In this document: positions 8,155 through 16,065 of the stretch, one piece after another | Position numbering within the stretch: position 1 is the first letter of the stretch | Layout: each line of letters opens with the position of its first letter | Source of the DNA: an uncultured Pseudomonadales bacterium | Lineage (GTDB): Bacteria > Pseudomonadota > Gammaproteobacteria > Pseudomonadales > Azotimanducaceae | Direction: 5' to 3' | Assembly: GCA_958296405.1 (NCBI GenBank) | Contig: OY282519.1 | Location: 2,030,132 to 2,094,131 of the forward strand | DNA length: 64,000 bases | Translations under genes and position numbers: made by a program | Notes under the pieces: model-generated | What the model saw: the letters and a program-made list of their open reading frames with translations, nothing else | Told to the model about the DNA's origin: nothing | Databases searched by the model: none

Positions 8155-9129
8155 TCAGCCGCCAGCTTGTGCTTCGGGGTGGCGCGCGACGCGCTCCAAC
8201 GCTTCCACGCAGCACGCGGTGGTGAGCGTTGCCGATTCGAAGCTAAAGGGTTGGGCAGGCCCGCCGATCCAAGCGAGGCCGGCTGGCCAAGAGCCGTCCT
8301 CGCGTTGCGCCGCAAGCACACATTCCAGCGCCGGCCGCACCACGTCGTCCCGATCCAGGGCGCCCAAGCGATCCAACGCAGACAGCGCCTGCGCCGTGCG
8401 CAGCACATCGACGAAGGCGCCGGTGGCGTCTTGGCAGCCGAGGGTTTGGCGCAAGACCGGCTCGCGCAGTTCGCCGAGCGTCGGCGCTTTGGCCTCGCTG
8501 GCCCTTGCGATGGCCACGTAGAGGTCGAGCGGGTGCGGGTAGTAGTGCAGGACTTCGGCCTGCTCATCGGGCGACGCGGCCATCAGTTCCTTGAGCCAGC
8601 CTTGGGCGGCGCGGGTCTCTTCCACGTCTCCCAAACAGGCGATCACGTTGGCGTTCACCACGGCGTCGGGTTCGTTGAAGAGCGTCACAGCATCCTCTGG
8701 CCCTGGGATCCAAGTGAGAAAGTGGCCTTGGGCATTCCGCGGCGCCGCCGTGAGCGCATCGCTGGGTCCCGGCTGATCGTCCTCGGCAAGCGCGAGGCCG
8801 CAAATGGAGGTGTCGTCCGCATCTGGCGGCACGAACTGGGCATAGCGCCAGCGGCCGGTCGGTTCCCTGGTCGCGCGCAGGAAGGCCAAGGTGCGCTCCC
8901 GCAGCGGTGCGGCCTCCGGATGCTGGCAGGCGGCGAGCGACATCGCCCCAAGCGCGGCGACAAAGGGCGTGTAGTGCGTGACGACCCCTCGTATCGGGTC
9001 GTGGCTCCAGAACACGCTCGATGGCCAAGCGCCGGTCGTGTCCACCGCGTGCGAGAGATAACCCACGCCGGCGCCGATGGCCGCCTGAAGCGCCGCACTC
9101 AAATCCTCATGCATGGAGCGTGTCCCCAT
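8155..9129 (-). CDS. Class II terpene cyclase-like (squalene-cyclase-fold) protein with DxDD motif
   Basis: This 324-aa protein resembles the alpha-alpha barrel repeats of squalene-hopene and class II diterpene cyclases. PPDADDTS at about residues 101-108 contains DADD, which matches the DxDD catalytic acid motif (as in DVDDTA or DIDDTA), and AAQREDGSWPAG near 270 looks like a QW motif. It is about half the length of squalene-hopene cyclases, so it would form a single barrel domain. Family knowledge would suggest protonation-initiated cyclisation of a prenyl chain, or a prenyltransferase-repeat scaffold without activity. The neighbours are a prenyl diphosphate synthase 58 bases downstream and an unrecognised gene plus an NHLP-type peptide precursor upstream. 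The substrate is not known. An alternative start is ATG at 9114. Confidence 0.65.
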   Translation of the reverse strand: MGTRSMHEDLSAALQAAIGAGVGYLSHAVDTTGAWPSSVFWSHDPIRGVVTHYTPFVAALGAMSLAACQHPEAAPLRERTLAFLRATREPTGRWRYAQFVPPDADDTSICGLALAEDDQPGPSDALTAAPRNAQGHFLTWIPGPEDAVTLFNEPDAVVNANVIACLGDVEETRAAQGWLKELMAASPDEQAEVLHYYPHPLDLYVAIARASEAKAPTLGELREPVLRQTLGCQDATGAFVDVLRTAQALSALDRLGALDRDDVVRPALECVLAAQREDGSWPAGLAWIGGPAQPFSFESATLTTACCVEALERVARHPEAQAGG

Positions 9130-9226
9130 TCTTGTTCCGCTTCACCCAGCCGATGCATTGCCAGTGTGCCGCCCGTGGCGGCCGGAGTGGCCACGATGCA
9201 CGATGGCATTCCACTTGCCGCAACCA

Positions 9227-10264
9227 TCACGGTGGCCGGGCGTAGAGCACGCCCCCGTATGCCTTGGCAGTTGGTTGCTCGTGTGGCGCCGCCGCAAGCA
9301 ACGTGAGCTTGATGTGGTTGATGCCCCGTTGCAGGACGGCCATCCCCTCGTCGTCGTAGAGCCGTTCCAATGCGCACCAATCGAGCAGCGCGGCCGCCTT
9401 CGCGGGCCGGCACCAGCCGCGTTCGACCAACTCCGCCACCACCGGGCGCCAAGTGGAGCTCGTCGTGGTCAGCCAGCTATCGAATTGGTCCGCCGTGCGC
9501 TTGGCGAACAACTCAAAGCCGATGCGCGGCAACACGCCTGCCGCCAGCACGTCCAAGGCGAAGCGGAACCGCGGCAACACGGGACGCAGTTCGTCCAAGA
9601 GGCGCGCCGCTGCGTCGGACGCGCCGCCCCAGCCGAGCTGCCTGAGCGCGGCCGCCGCTTCGCCATGTTCAATGCGGTCGACGATGAGGCGCACCGCGCG
9701 CAATGGGCGGCCTGGCAGGGCGCCGATGAAGTCCACGGCGCTGGCAGGCGGGAGCGATGCCAAGGTGCGCTTGACGGCGCTTCCCAAATCGCCGCCGCCG
9801 TCCCAGCCCACCGCGCCGGCGAGGCTTGCGAGGGCCCGCTCGCGCTGGGCTGCAGGGGAGTCTGGGCGGAGCGGCTCGTGCAGCTTGAAGAACACGCCGG
9901 GCGGCGGGCGCTCGTCGTCAGGAACCTCGGCGACGTCGTACTCGAGGCCAGTTAGGTCCACCACTTCACGCAGTGCGGAATCGGCGTCGGCGAGGGCTTG
10001 CAAATGGCGGGCCAAGGCGCCCGGCGGCGATGTGGCGGGAGCGGATTCCCCTTGAGCGATGAAATGCCGCCCGACCGGCAGGTCTGGCTCCGCCGCGACG
10101 AACAGGTCGGCTGCCGCCTCTTCCACGCCAAGGCGGAACTCGAACCCGCAGTACTCCGGCACATACGCCGGCAGGTCTTGCACGCGAGCGAACAGCCGCT
10201 GCCATCCAGCGTCATCGAGCAGGGCGGGGGGCAAGAAGGGGCGCAGTTCCGAGATGACCTTCAT
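9227..10264 (-). CDS. Unrecognised 345-aa protein in the NHLP peptide / terpene-cyclase group
   Basis: I do not recognise a characterised family. The protein is soluble, without signal peptide or membrane segments. The N-terminal half holds EYCGFEFRLGVEEAAADLF and GRHFIAQGE. The middle shows GALPGRPLRAVRLIVDRIE. The C-terminal part has RIGFELFAK, then W-rich STWRPVVAELVERGWCRPAKA, and ends GINHIKLTL and AKAYGGVLYA. The ordered conserved-looking aromatic and charged motifs suggest an enzyme or a substrate-binding protein, not a structural filler. It sits between the precursor peptide gene (75 bases upstream) and the cyclase-like gene (97 bases downstream) on the same strand. A role in modifying or binding the precursor is inference from position only. 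Confidence 0.7.
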   Translation of the reverse strand: MKVISELRPFLPPALLDDAGWQRLFARVQDLPAYVPEYCGFEFRLGVEEAAADLFVAAEPDLPVGRHFIAQGESAPATSPPGALARHLQALADADSALREVVDLTGLEYDVAEVPDDERPPPGVFFKLHEPLRPDSPAAQRERALASLAGAVGWDGGGDLGSAVKRTLASLPPASAVDFIGALPGRPLRAVRLIVDRIEHGEAAAALRQLGWGGASDAAARLLDELRPVLPRFRFALDVLAAGVLPRIGFELFAKRTADQFDSWLTTTSSTWRPVVAELVERGWCRPAKAAALLDWCALERLYDDEGMAVLQRGINHIKLTLLAAAPHEQPTAKAYGGVLYARPP

Positions 10265-10338
10265 CGGCCTATTCGGTGGCAGGTTTTGTTGAGTGCAACC
10301 GGTGTCGGGTGGCCCACCCGATGCGCGGGCTGGCTGGC

Positions 10339-10638
10339 CTAGTGGCTGTGGGGGACGATCCGCGACGGCCCGTAGATACCGGCCGTTTGCAGATGGCCTC
10401 CGGCCACCGCTGCAAGGTCGTCCTCATTCAAGCTGGCCATCGGTGGCAGCACGAGGTGCGCCGACATCTCGGTGTCCTCGTGGACATGGATGGCGATGGA
10501 GTCCGGCAACTCGATGCCAAGCGCGTCCTTGATCGCAGACTTCGGGTCGTCGACGAGACGGCTGCGGAACTCATCGTCCGTGACGGCCTTGTCGATCAGG
10601 TCCGCCCGCAGTTCGGAATGGGACTTGGTGCTCTCCAT
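10339..10638 (-). CDS. NHLP-type (nitrile-hydratase-leader) RiPP precursor peptide
   Basis: This 99-aa peptide shows the layout of the nitrile-hydratase-like leader peptide family. It has an N-terminal helix with ELRADLIDKAVTDDEFRSRL, then DPKSAIKDALGIELP, a strand IAIHVHEDTEMSAHLVLPP, and LNEDDLAAVAGG ending at residue 81. The GG is the usual leader cleavage site. The rest, HLQTAGIYGPSRIVPHSH (82-99), would be the core. It has no Cys, one Thr, two Ser, three His and one Tyr, so lanthipeptide or thiazole chemistry is not strongly suggested. GAGGAAAC sits six bases before the ATG and a good promoter lies upstream. No LanM, YcaO, radical SAM or NHLM transporter gene is visible nearby. The leader family call is firm; the product chemistry is open. 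Confidence 0.85.
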   Translation of the reverse strand: MESTKSHSELRADLIDKAVTDDEFRSRLVDDPKSAIKDALGIELPDSIAIHVHEDTEMSAHLVLPPMASLNEDDLAAVAGGHLQTAGIYGPSRIVPHSH

Positions 10639-10668
10639 GGAAGTTTCCTCCGCACTTTCGTGATGCGC

Positions 10669-10697
10669 ACAATGCGCCGGCAACTGATGCGTGTCAA
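10669..10697 (-). promoter_or_regulatory. Sigma-70-like promoter of the NHLP precursor gene
   Basis: Reading the minus strand, a perfect TTGACA -35 (10697-10692) is followed by a 17-base spacer and CATTGT (10674-10669) as a weak -10. Transcription would start about 25 bases before the precursor ATG at 10638. The perfect -35 with a poor -10 is often seen at activator-assisted promoters. Confidence 0.5.
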
Positions 10698-10809
10698 ATC
10701 GGCGCGAGCCAATGTCCCAACGGAGATCAGAGGTGCCCCTGCCATCGCGTTGAGTGCCTTGGACGTCGCCGGCGGCGGCAAGGGGCAACGCGGGCCACGC
10801 CAGCGCGCG

Positions 10810-11892
10810 TCAAGCGAACCCTTGGACGCGGGCGGCTTCCTCGCGCACACGCTCCGGGCCGCCGAGGGTCTGCCGGTTGAAGCCAATGCGCTTGAACCAG
10901 TAGTGCAGGCCAAGGAGGTCTGTGAAGCCCATGCCGCCGTGTACCACGGTGGCGGTGCGCGCCACGAACTCGCCGGTCTCGGCGAGGTGGGCCTTCACAT
11001 GGCAAGCGGTGAGGCGTCCCTCTTCCGGCACTTCGTCCAAAGCGTGGGCGGCGTACCACACCAGCGCTCGGCTTGGTTCGATGGCCGCGGCCATCTCGGC
11101 GCACAGGTGCTTCACGGCCTGAAACGAGGCGATGACGCGATTGAACTGCTCGCGCTGCTTGGCGTAATCCACGGCTTGGTCGAGCATGTTCTGCGCCGCG
11201 CCTAACGTGTCCGCGGCCTGCACGACCCGCCCGACGTCGATCACGGCGCGGCAGGCTTCGCCATCGGCGCTGCCGGGCAGCAACTCCGCCGGCGTCGAAT
11301 CGAACGTGAGCTCAGCCATCCGCTGCGTGCGATCGACATGCGGCAAGGGGTTGACGCCAAGCCCGGCGGCGCCGCGTGCGACGATGTGCAGGCGCCGTTC
11401 GCCATCCGCCACCAAGAACATGTCGGCGTCTGCGTCGAGGGCGAAGAGCGAAGTGCCGGCCAGCTTGCCGTTCGCCGCCGTCACCCCGGCAGCGCCGCGG
11501 GCGCCGCACGCTTCGGCCAACGCCGCGCCAATCCGCAAGCTGCCGTCTGCGATGCGTGGCAGCCATTGCGCTTGTTGGGCGGTGTCTCCGGCGGTGCGCA
11601 GCGCTGTCACGGCGAGCACTGCGGTCGTCAAGAACGGCGCCGGCGCGACATGGGCGCCCAAGCACTCGGCGACCACCGCGGCATCCAGCGTCTTGAGGCC
11701 GATGCCACCATGCGCCTCCGGCACGAGCAACGCGGCGACGCCCAGCTCGGCGAGGCCGGCCCAGATGTCGGCGCCGACATCTTCCGCATCGTCCGCGTAC
11801 TTGCGCACCCGGTCGAGCTTCGCGTTGTCGTCGAGGAACCGGTTGATGGTCTCTTGCAGCAGGGTTTGCTCTTCGGAAAGCCCAAACTCCAT
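10810..11892 (-). CDS. Acyl-CoA dehydrogenase, small-subunit type (PimD-like)
   Basis: This 360-aa flavoprotein family member begins MEFGLSEEQTLLQETINRFL (N-terminal helical domain), has a middle beta domain around residues 125-215, and ends with the C-terminal helical domain QAVKHLCAEMAAAIEPSRAL and HGGMGFTDLLGLHYWFKRI. It lies one base after the stop of another acyl-CoA dehydrogenase gene. Such pairs often form heteromeric dehydrogenases acting on CoA esters of dicarboxylic acids, sterol side chains or aromatic-ring-derived acids. A canonical catalytic Glu cannot be placed confidently. The pathway substrate is unknown, and no thiolase or hydratase genes adjoin. Confidence 0.87.
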   Translation of the reverse strand: MEFGLSEEQTLLQETINRFLDDNAKLDRVRKYADDAEDVGADIWAGLAELGVAALLVPEAHGGIGLKTLDAAVVAECLGAHVAPAPFLTTAVLAVTALRTAGDTAQQAQWLPRIADGSLRIGAALAEACGARGAAGVTAANGKLAGTSLFALDADADMFLVADGERRLHIVARGAAGLGVNPLPHVDRTQRMAELTFDSTPAELLPGSADGEACRAVIDVGRVVQAADTLGAAQNMLDQAVDYAKQREQFNRVIASFQAVKHLCAEMAAAIEPSRALVWYAAHALDEVPEEGRLTACHVKAHLAETGEFVARTATVVHGGMGFTDLLGLHYWFKRIGFNRQTLGGPERVREEAARVQGFA

Positions 11893-11893
11893 G

Positions 11894-13090
11894 TCAGGCC
11901 TCCGCCTTCACGATGGCCTTGGGCTCCCGAGGCATCCCCAAGCCGCGTTCGCTGATGATGTTCTTCTGGATCTGCGAGGTGCCGCCGCCGATGATGAGGC
12001 CCAGGAAGTACATGTATTGGTTCTGCCAACTGCCCTGATCCCGAACGTGGGGATGCTTGCCGTACAGCAGCCCGAACTCGCCCATCACGTCGATGGCGAA
12101 GCCTTCCAACTCGTGGCGCAGCTCGGTGGCCTGCAGCTTGGTGATCATGCGCGCGAGGCCGGCGTCGGCGCCATTGAGTCGCGCCGAAAGGATGCGCAGG
12201 TCGTTGAAGCGCATCGCCATCACCCGCGCTTGGAACTTCATCAGGCGGTCTCGCAGAGCGGGGTTGTCCATCGGCCGGGCGCCATCCACGGTCTCGGTCT
12301 GCATGAGGTGGATCAGCCGGTTCAGGCGCGACAGGCTCGCGTTCGGGTCGCCCAAGGACTCGCGCTCGTGGCCGAGCACGGCGTTTGCCACGCGCCAGCC
12401 TTCGCCCCGGTGGCCGACGATCTGCTCCTTCGGCACGCGCACGTCCGTGAAGAACACTTCGTTGAAGTTTGGCTGCATCGTCATGTCCACCAGCGGGCGG
12501 ATTTCGATGCCCGGCGTGTCCATGCGCAGCAGCAGGAAGCTGATGCCTTGGTGCTTCGGCGCATCCGGCTCGGTGCGCACGAGGCAGAACATCCAATCCG
12601 CGAGGTGGGCGGTGGATGTCCAAATCTTCGAGCCGTTGATCACCCAATCGTCGCCGTCGAGTACCGCGGAGGTGCGCAAGCTGGCGAGGTCTGACCCTGC
12701 ATTCGGCTCTGAGTATCCTTGGCACCAAACGAACTCGCCGGTGAGCGTTGGCCGAATGAACTCCTGTTTTTGCGCCTCGCTGCCGAGCTCCAGCAAGGTG
12801 GGCACCAACATGGAGATGCCTTGGCCGCTCAGCCCAGTGGACACCTGCCCCGCGGCGAACTCCTCGCCGATGATGCGCCCCTTCAAGATGTCCGGCTCGG
12901 CGCCGTAGCCGCCGTACTCCGTCGGGATGGTGCGGGCGGCGTAGCCATGTTGAATCAAGAGCTGCTGCCACTCCTTCACGCGCGGCGAGCGCACCCCTTG
13001 CTGCGCCGGCGCCAAGTGCTTGTGCTTGGCGATGAAGCTGCGCACTTCTTGGCGAAAATCGTCGTACTCTGGGCCGTATGACAGGTCCAT
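11894..13090 (-). CDS. Acyl-CoA dehydrogenase, large-subunit type (PimC-like)
   Basis: This 398-aa protein starts MDLSYGPEYDDFRQEVRSFI with GGAGAAGGG just before the ATG; longer in-frame versions lack support. It has GYSEPNAGSDLASLRT near residue 130 (the FAD/substrate middle-domain signature), INGSKIWTSTAHLADWMF, and a C-terminal helical domain ending YGKHPHVRDQG and GGTSQIQKNIISERGLGMP. This is a full-length FadE-type dehydrogenase that would transfer electrons to ETF. It is immediately followed by a shorter paralogue (1-base gap), so a two-subunit enzyme is likely. Confidence 0.9.
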   Translation of the reverse strand: MDLSYGPEYDDFRQEVRSFIAKHKHLAPAQQGVRSPRVKEWQQLLIQHGYAARTIPTEYGGYGAEPDILKGRIIGEEFAAGQVSTGLSGQGISMLVPTLLELGSEAQKQEFIRPTLTGEFVWCQGYSEPNAGSDLASLRTSAVLDGDDWVINGSKIWTSTAHLADWMFCLVRTEPDAPKHQGISFLLLRMDTPGIEIRPLVDMTMQPNFNEVFFTDVRVPKEQIVGHRGEGWRVANAVLGHERESLGDPNASLSRLNRLIHLMQTETVDGARPMDNPALRDRLMKFQARVMAMRFNDLRILSARLNGADAGLARMITKLQATELRHELEGFAIDVMGEFGLLYGKHPHVRDQGSWQNQYMYFLGLIIGGGTSQIQKNIISERGLGMPREPKAIVKAEA

Positions 13091-13187
13091 CCCTTCTCCC
13101 CGCCGGTCGATGGCGGCCAGTCTACTGCAACCTTGCGGCGTTCGCGCAATCACGGGCAGGCGCTGCCAGCCACGCCAGGCGAGCGGC

Positions 13188-13817
13188 GTGACCGGCTACG
13201 CGGCGCAACTGCGCGAGATGGCGGCCATGCAGGCGCGCTACAACCGCGAGCTTCACCCACAGTGGCAAAAGCAGGGCTTCGCCTTCCATCGCGCGGTGTG
13301 GATCGAGTGCGCGGAACTGTTGGACCATTACGGTTGGAAGTGGTGGCAGCATCAGGTGCCGGCGCTCGCCCAAGTGCGGTTGGAACTCGTTGACATTTGG
13401 CACTTCGGCTTGTCGGATTTGCTGTGCGCCGGCGCCGTGGACGACGCGCTCGCCGCGCGCATGGCGGCGTTGAGCGATCCCTCTGGCGGGCAGGACTTCC
13501 GCGCCGCAGTGGAGGCGCTGGCGCTCACCAGCCTGCGCGACCAGCGCTTCGACGTGGATGCCTTCGTGCTGGCCATGAACGCGCTGCCCATGTCCCTTGA
13601 TGACCTGCACTTGGCCTACATCGGCAAGAACGTGCTCAACTCCTTCCGCCAAGCGCATGGCTACCGCGATGGCAGCTATGTGAAGGCTTGGGATGGCCGC
13701 GAAGACAATGAGCACTTGGTCGAGCTGGCCGCGCAGTTAGACCCGGCCAGCGGGACGTTCACGGCAGATTTGAGGGCAGCGCTCGAAGCGCGCTACGCGC
13801 AACTCGTCGCGTCGTGA
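13188..13817 (+). CDS. Dimeric-type dUTPase (dUTP diphosphatase, all-alpha NTP pyrophosphatase)
   Basis: This 209-aa protein matches the all-alpha dimeric dUTPase family that hydrolyses dUTP to dUMP and pyrophosphate. Near residue 25 it has HRAVWIECAELLDHYGWKWW and then QVRLELVDIWHFGLSDLL. Together these supply the metal-binding Glu/Glu (ExxEL) and Glu/Asp (ExxDI) residues. YIGKNVLNSFRQAHGYRDGSY near 145 is the C-terminal nucleotide-binding segment. I start it at GTG 13188, because longer versions would overlap the divergent acyl-CoA dehydrogenase. Its stop overlaps the next gene's GTG start, indicating translational coupling. This family is common in some proteobacteria, trypanosomes and phages in place of trimeric Dut. 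Confidence 0.85.
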   Translation: MTGYAAQLREMAAMQARYNRELHPQWQKQGFAFHRAVWIECAELLDHYGWKWWQHQVPALAQVRLELVDIWHFGLSDLLCAGAVDDALAARMAALSDPSGGQDFRAAVEALALTSLRDQRFDVDAFVLAMNALPMSLDDLHLAYIGKNVLNSFRQAHGYRDGSYVKAWDGREDNEHLVELAAQLDPASGTFTADLRAALEARYAQLVAS

Positions 13818-14839
13818 GCGGCTTGGCGGTGCGCTTGGCGGCGCCCTATCTCGTCTTCATCGGCGACGCCAAGGATGCGCTGGCGGTGAAGACTGGCCAA
13901 GGCGTCGTCGACTGGCGGCGCGATCGGTGCTTGGGGCAGCTGCGGCTGCCGGCGTGCGCGGCGAACCTCGGCTTGCCGGACATGACCATTGCTGAGGCGG
14001 CGGCACATGGTGCGAAGACGCTGGTCATCGGCGTGGTGAATCCGGGCGGCGTGTTGCCGGCGCATTGGGCGCCGGTGCTGGTGGAGGCGCTGCAGCGAGG
14101 GCTCGACGTGGCGAGCGGCCTGCACACGCGGCTTGGCGACGTTGAGGCGGTGCGCATCGCGGCCGAGCGGCACGGCCGGCGGCTCATTGATGTGCGCTTG
14201 AGCGAGGTGCAGTTTGCCACCGGCAAGGGCGTGAAGCGTTCAGGCCGGCGCTTGCTCACCGTGGGCACGGATTGCGCCGTCGGCAAGAAATACGCGGCCC
14301 TCTCCATCGAGCGGGCGCTGCGTGAACGCGGCGTCCAAGCAGATTTTCGCGCCACGGGCCAAACTGGCATCCTGATTGCCGGCGCCGGCGTGGCGGTGGA
14401 CGCCGTGCCGGCTGATTTCATCGCCGGCGCCGCGGAAGCCTTGACGCCGGCGGCTGCGCCCGACCACTGGGACATCGTGGAGGGGCAGGGCTCCTTGTTC
14501 CACCCTTCGTTCGCCGGGGTCTCGCTGGGCTTGTTGCATGGTGCCCAACCCGACGCCTTCGTGGTGTGCCACGAGCCAACCCGCGCCACGATGCGCAACG
14601 TGGCGACGCCGATGCCCTCGGTGAGCGCGGTGATCGACCTGACGCGCTCCTTGGGGCGCTTGATCAATCCAGACGTTCGCTGCGTGGGCGTGGCGGTCAA
14701 CACGGCCGCGTTGGCGGAGGCGGATGCGCGGCGGCATCTTGAAGCTTGCGCTCAAGAGTTGGGTTTGCCGGCGACAGACCCGATGCGTTTTGGCGTGGCG
14801 CCAATCATCGAGCGGCTTGGGCAAGTGTTTGGCCTGTGA
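13814..14839 (+). CDS. DUF1611 family protein (DgcN-like, D-glutamate N-acetyltransferase type)
   Basis: This 341-aa protein has an N-terminal Rossmann-like domain (YLVFIGDAKDALAVKTGQG) and a C-terminal P-loop-like domain with TVGTDCAVGKKYAALSIERAL near residue 155 and DIVEGQGSLFHPSFAGVSLGLLHG near 225. That layout is typical of DUF1611. One member, DgcN, N-acetylates D-glutamate in a D-amino-acid catabolic route where DgcA then racemises. The dgcA-like epimerase is not next to it here, so the role remains tentative. The GTG start overlaps the dUTPase stop by 4 bases. No signal peptide. Confidence 0.78.
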   Translation: MSGLAVRLAAPYLVFIGDAKDALAVKTGQGVVDWRRDRCLGQLRLPACAANLGLPDMTIAEAAAHGAKTLVIGVVNPGGVLPAHWAPVLVEALQRGLDVASGLHTRLGDVEAVRIAAERHGRRLIDVRLSEVQFATGKGVKRSGRRLLTVGTDCAVGKKYAALSIERALRERGVQADFRATGQTGILIAGAGVAVDAVPADFIAGAAEALTPAAAPDHWDIVEGQGSLFHPSFAGVSLGLLHGAQPDAFVVCHEPTRATMRNVATPMPSVSAVIDLTRSLGRLINPDVRCVGVAVNTAALAEADARRHLEACAQELGLPATDPMRFGVAPIIERLGQVFGL

Positions 14840-14868
14840 TGCGGTGCATGAGCGGTGGGGGGGCTTCT

Positions 14869-15531
14869 CTAGCGCTTCATCGCCAGCGTCAGCCCATCGC
14901 CGACGGGCAGCATGGCGGCATCAACCCGCGCGTCGGCGCGCACCTTCTCGTTCAGTGCGCGGATGGCTTGGGTGGCAGGGTCTGATTGGGTGGGATCTGC
15001 CACGCGGCCGCCCCACAGCACGTTGTCGATGGCGACTACGCCACGGTGCTTCAGCAGGGTGAGGCAGCGCTCGTAGTAGCTGTCGTAGTTCTCTTTGTCC
15101 GCGTCGATGAAGGCGAAATCGAAGGTGCCGGATTCGCCGGCCGCAATGAGGGCGTCCAGCGTCTCGATGGCCGGCGCCAGCCTGAGGTCGATCTTGTCGG
15201 CGACGCCTGCCGCGGCCCAATGGCGCTGCCCCACAGCCGTCCATTGCGCGGACACGTCGCAGGCCACGAGGCGCCCGTCCGGTGGCAGAGCCTGTGCCAC
15301 CATCAGCGCGCTGTAGCCGGTGAACGTGCCCACCTCAAGGGTGCGCCGCGCGTCGATGAGCTTGACCAACAGCGCCATGAAGGCACCTTGCTCCGGCGAC
15401 ACCTGCATGCCGCTCACGCGGCCAAGCTCCTGCGTCTCTTCCCGGAGACGCCGCGCGGCCGGGGATTCCGCCGCGCCGAGCAAAAGGTACTCGCTCAGCG
15501 CCGCTGTCATCTGAATCGAGTGGCTGGACAT
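14869..15531 (-). CDS. Class I SAM-dependent O-methyltransferase (CCoAOMT/COMT-like)
   Basis: This 220-aa protein is of the caffeoyl-CoA/catechol O-methyltransferase type. It has SPEQGAFMALLVKL, the SAM-binding RRTLEVGTFTGYSALMVAQAL near residue 60, the acidic VACDVSAQW and the metal/substrate segment FDFAFIDADKENYDSYYERC near 135, followed by GVVAIDNVLWGGRV. Such enzymes are Mg-dependent and methylate catechol-like hydroxyls; the bacterial substrate is usually unknown. The ATG at 15531 has GGAG six bases upstream. It follows the methylmalonyl-CoA epimerase gene by about 11 bases, so they are probably cotranscribed. Confidence 0.88.
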   Translation of the reverse strand: MSSHSIQMTAALSEYLLLGAAESPAARRLREETQELGRVSGMQVSPEQGAFMALLVKLIDARRTLEVGTFTGYSALMVAQALPPDGRLVACDVSAQWTAVGQRHWAAAGVADKIDLRLAPAIETLDALIAAGESGTFDFAFIDADKENYDSYYERCLTLLKHRGVVAIDNVLWGGRVADPTQSDPATQAIRALNEKVRADARVDAAMLPVGDGLTLAMKR

Positions 15532-15542
15532 TCGCGTCTCCG

Positions 15543-16019
15543 TCAATCGGCGTCAGTTGGCGACTCTGGCGCCGCCTCACGCTCCCAATAGGGCCGGTTG
15601 TTCAATGGCCCCAACGTCTGGCCGAGTTGGATGAGCACCCCGTGGGCGCTGCGCGGCGAGATGAACGCGCCGATGTTGCCGGGGTCGTCGAACTCTTTGT
15701 CGACGACGCGAATCCCAGCCGCCTCAAGGGCCTCTGCCTTATGCGCTAGATCGGGCGTCTGCAGGGTGATGTGGTGGACGCCTTCGCCCCGCTGCGCCAA
15801 ATGTTTGGCGAGAAAGCCGTTTTCGTTGGTGGGCTCCAAGAGCTCGATGCAGAACTCGTGCAGGTCGAGGATGGCGAGGCGGAAGCCGCCGTCCGGCCGC
15901 TCGACCGTCTGGCGCAGTTTGGCGCCCAAGGCTTGGGTGAAGAACGGCAGCGCCTTGTCGATGCTGTGAACGGCGATGCCGATGTGGTCGAGTCGGCCAA
16001 TGGGTGCTGGGTCTGTCAT
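15543..16019 (-). CDS. mce: Methylmalonyl-CoA epimerase
   Basis: This 158-aa VOC-fold protein interconverts (2R)- and (2S)-methylmalonyl-CoA in propionyl-CoA metabolism. Family marks are RLDHIGIAVHSID (His ligand) at the N-terminus, FCIELLEPTNEN, GVHHITLQTPD and GVLIQLGQT near the end, with metal ligands expected from His, His and Glu. The length is typical of the family apart from a ~15-residue tail. A carboxylase beta subunit gene of the propionyl-CoA type lies in the same window at 22.4 kb, which fits a functional propionate route, but no mutase gene is seen here. Confidence 0.87.
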   Translation of the reverse strand: MTDPAPIGRLDHIGIAVHSIDKALPFFTQALGAKLRQTVERPDGGFRLAILDLHEFCIELLEPTNENGFLAKHLAQRGEGVHHITLQTPDLAHKAEALEAAGIRVVDKEFDDPGNIGAFISPRSAHGVLIQLGQTLGPLNNRPYWEREAAPESPTDAD

Positions 16020-16065
16020 CGGGTTTGTTCCCTTCGGCAGTCAATGGGTGTTGCGTGTGGCGGCA

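Noticed and set aside
7120-9306. A 728-codon plus-strand open frame
   Set aside because: It is antisense to the polyprenyl synthase and cyclase-like genes, has an Arg/Gly/Val-rich composition without motifs, and reflects GC-rich third-position shadowing.
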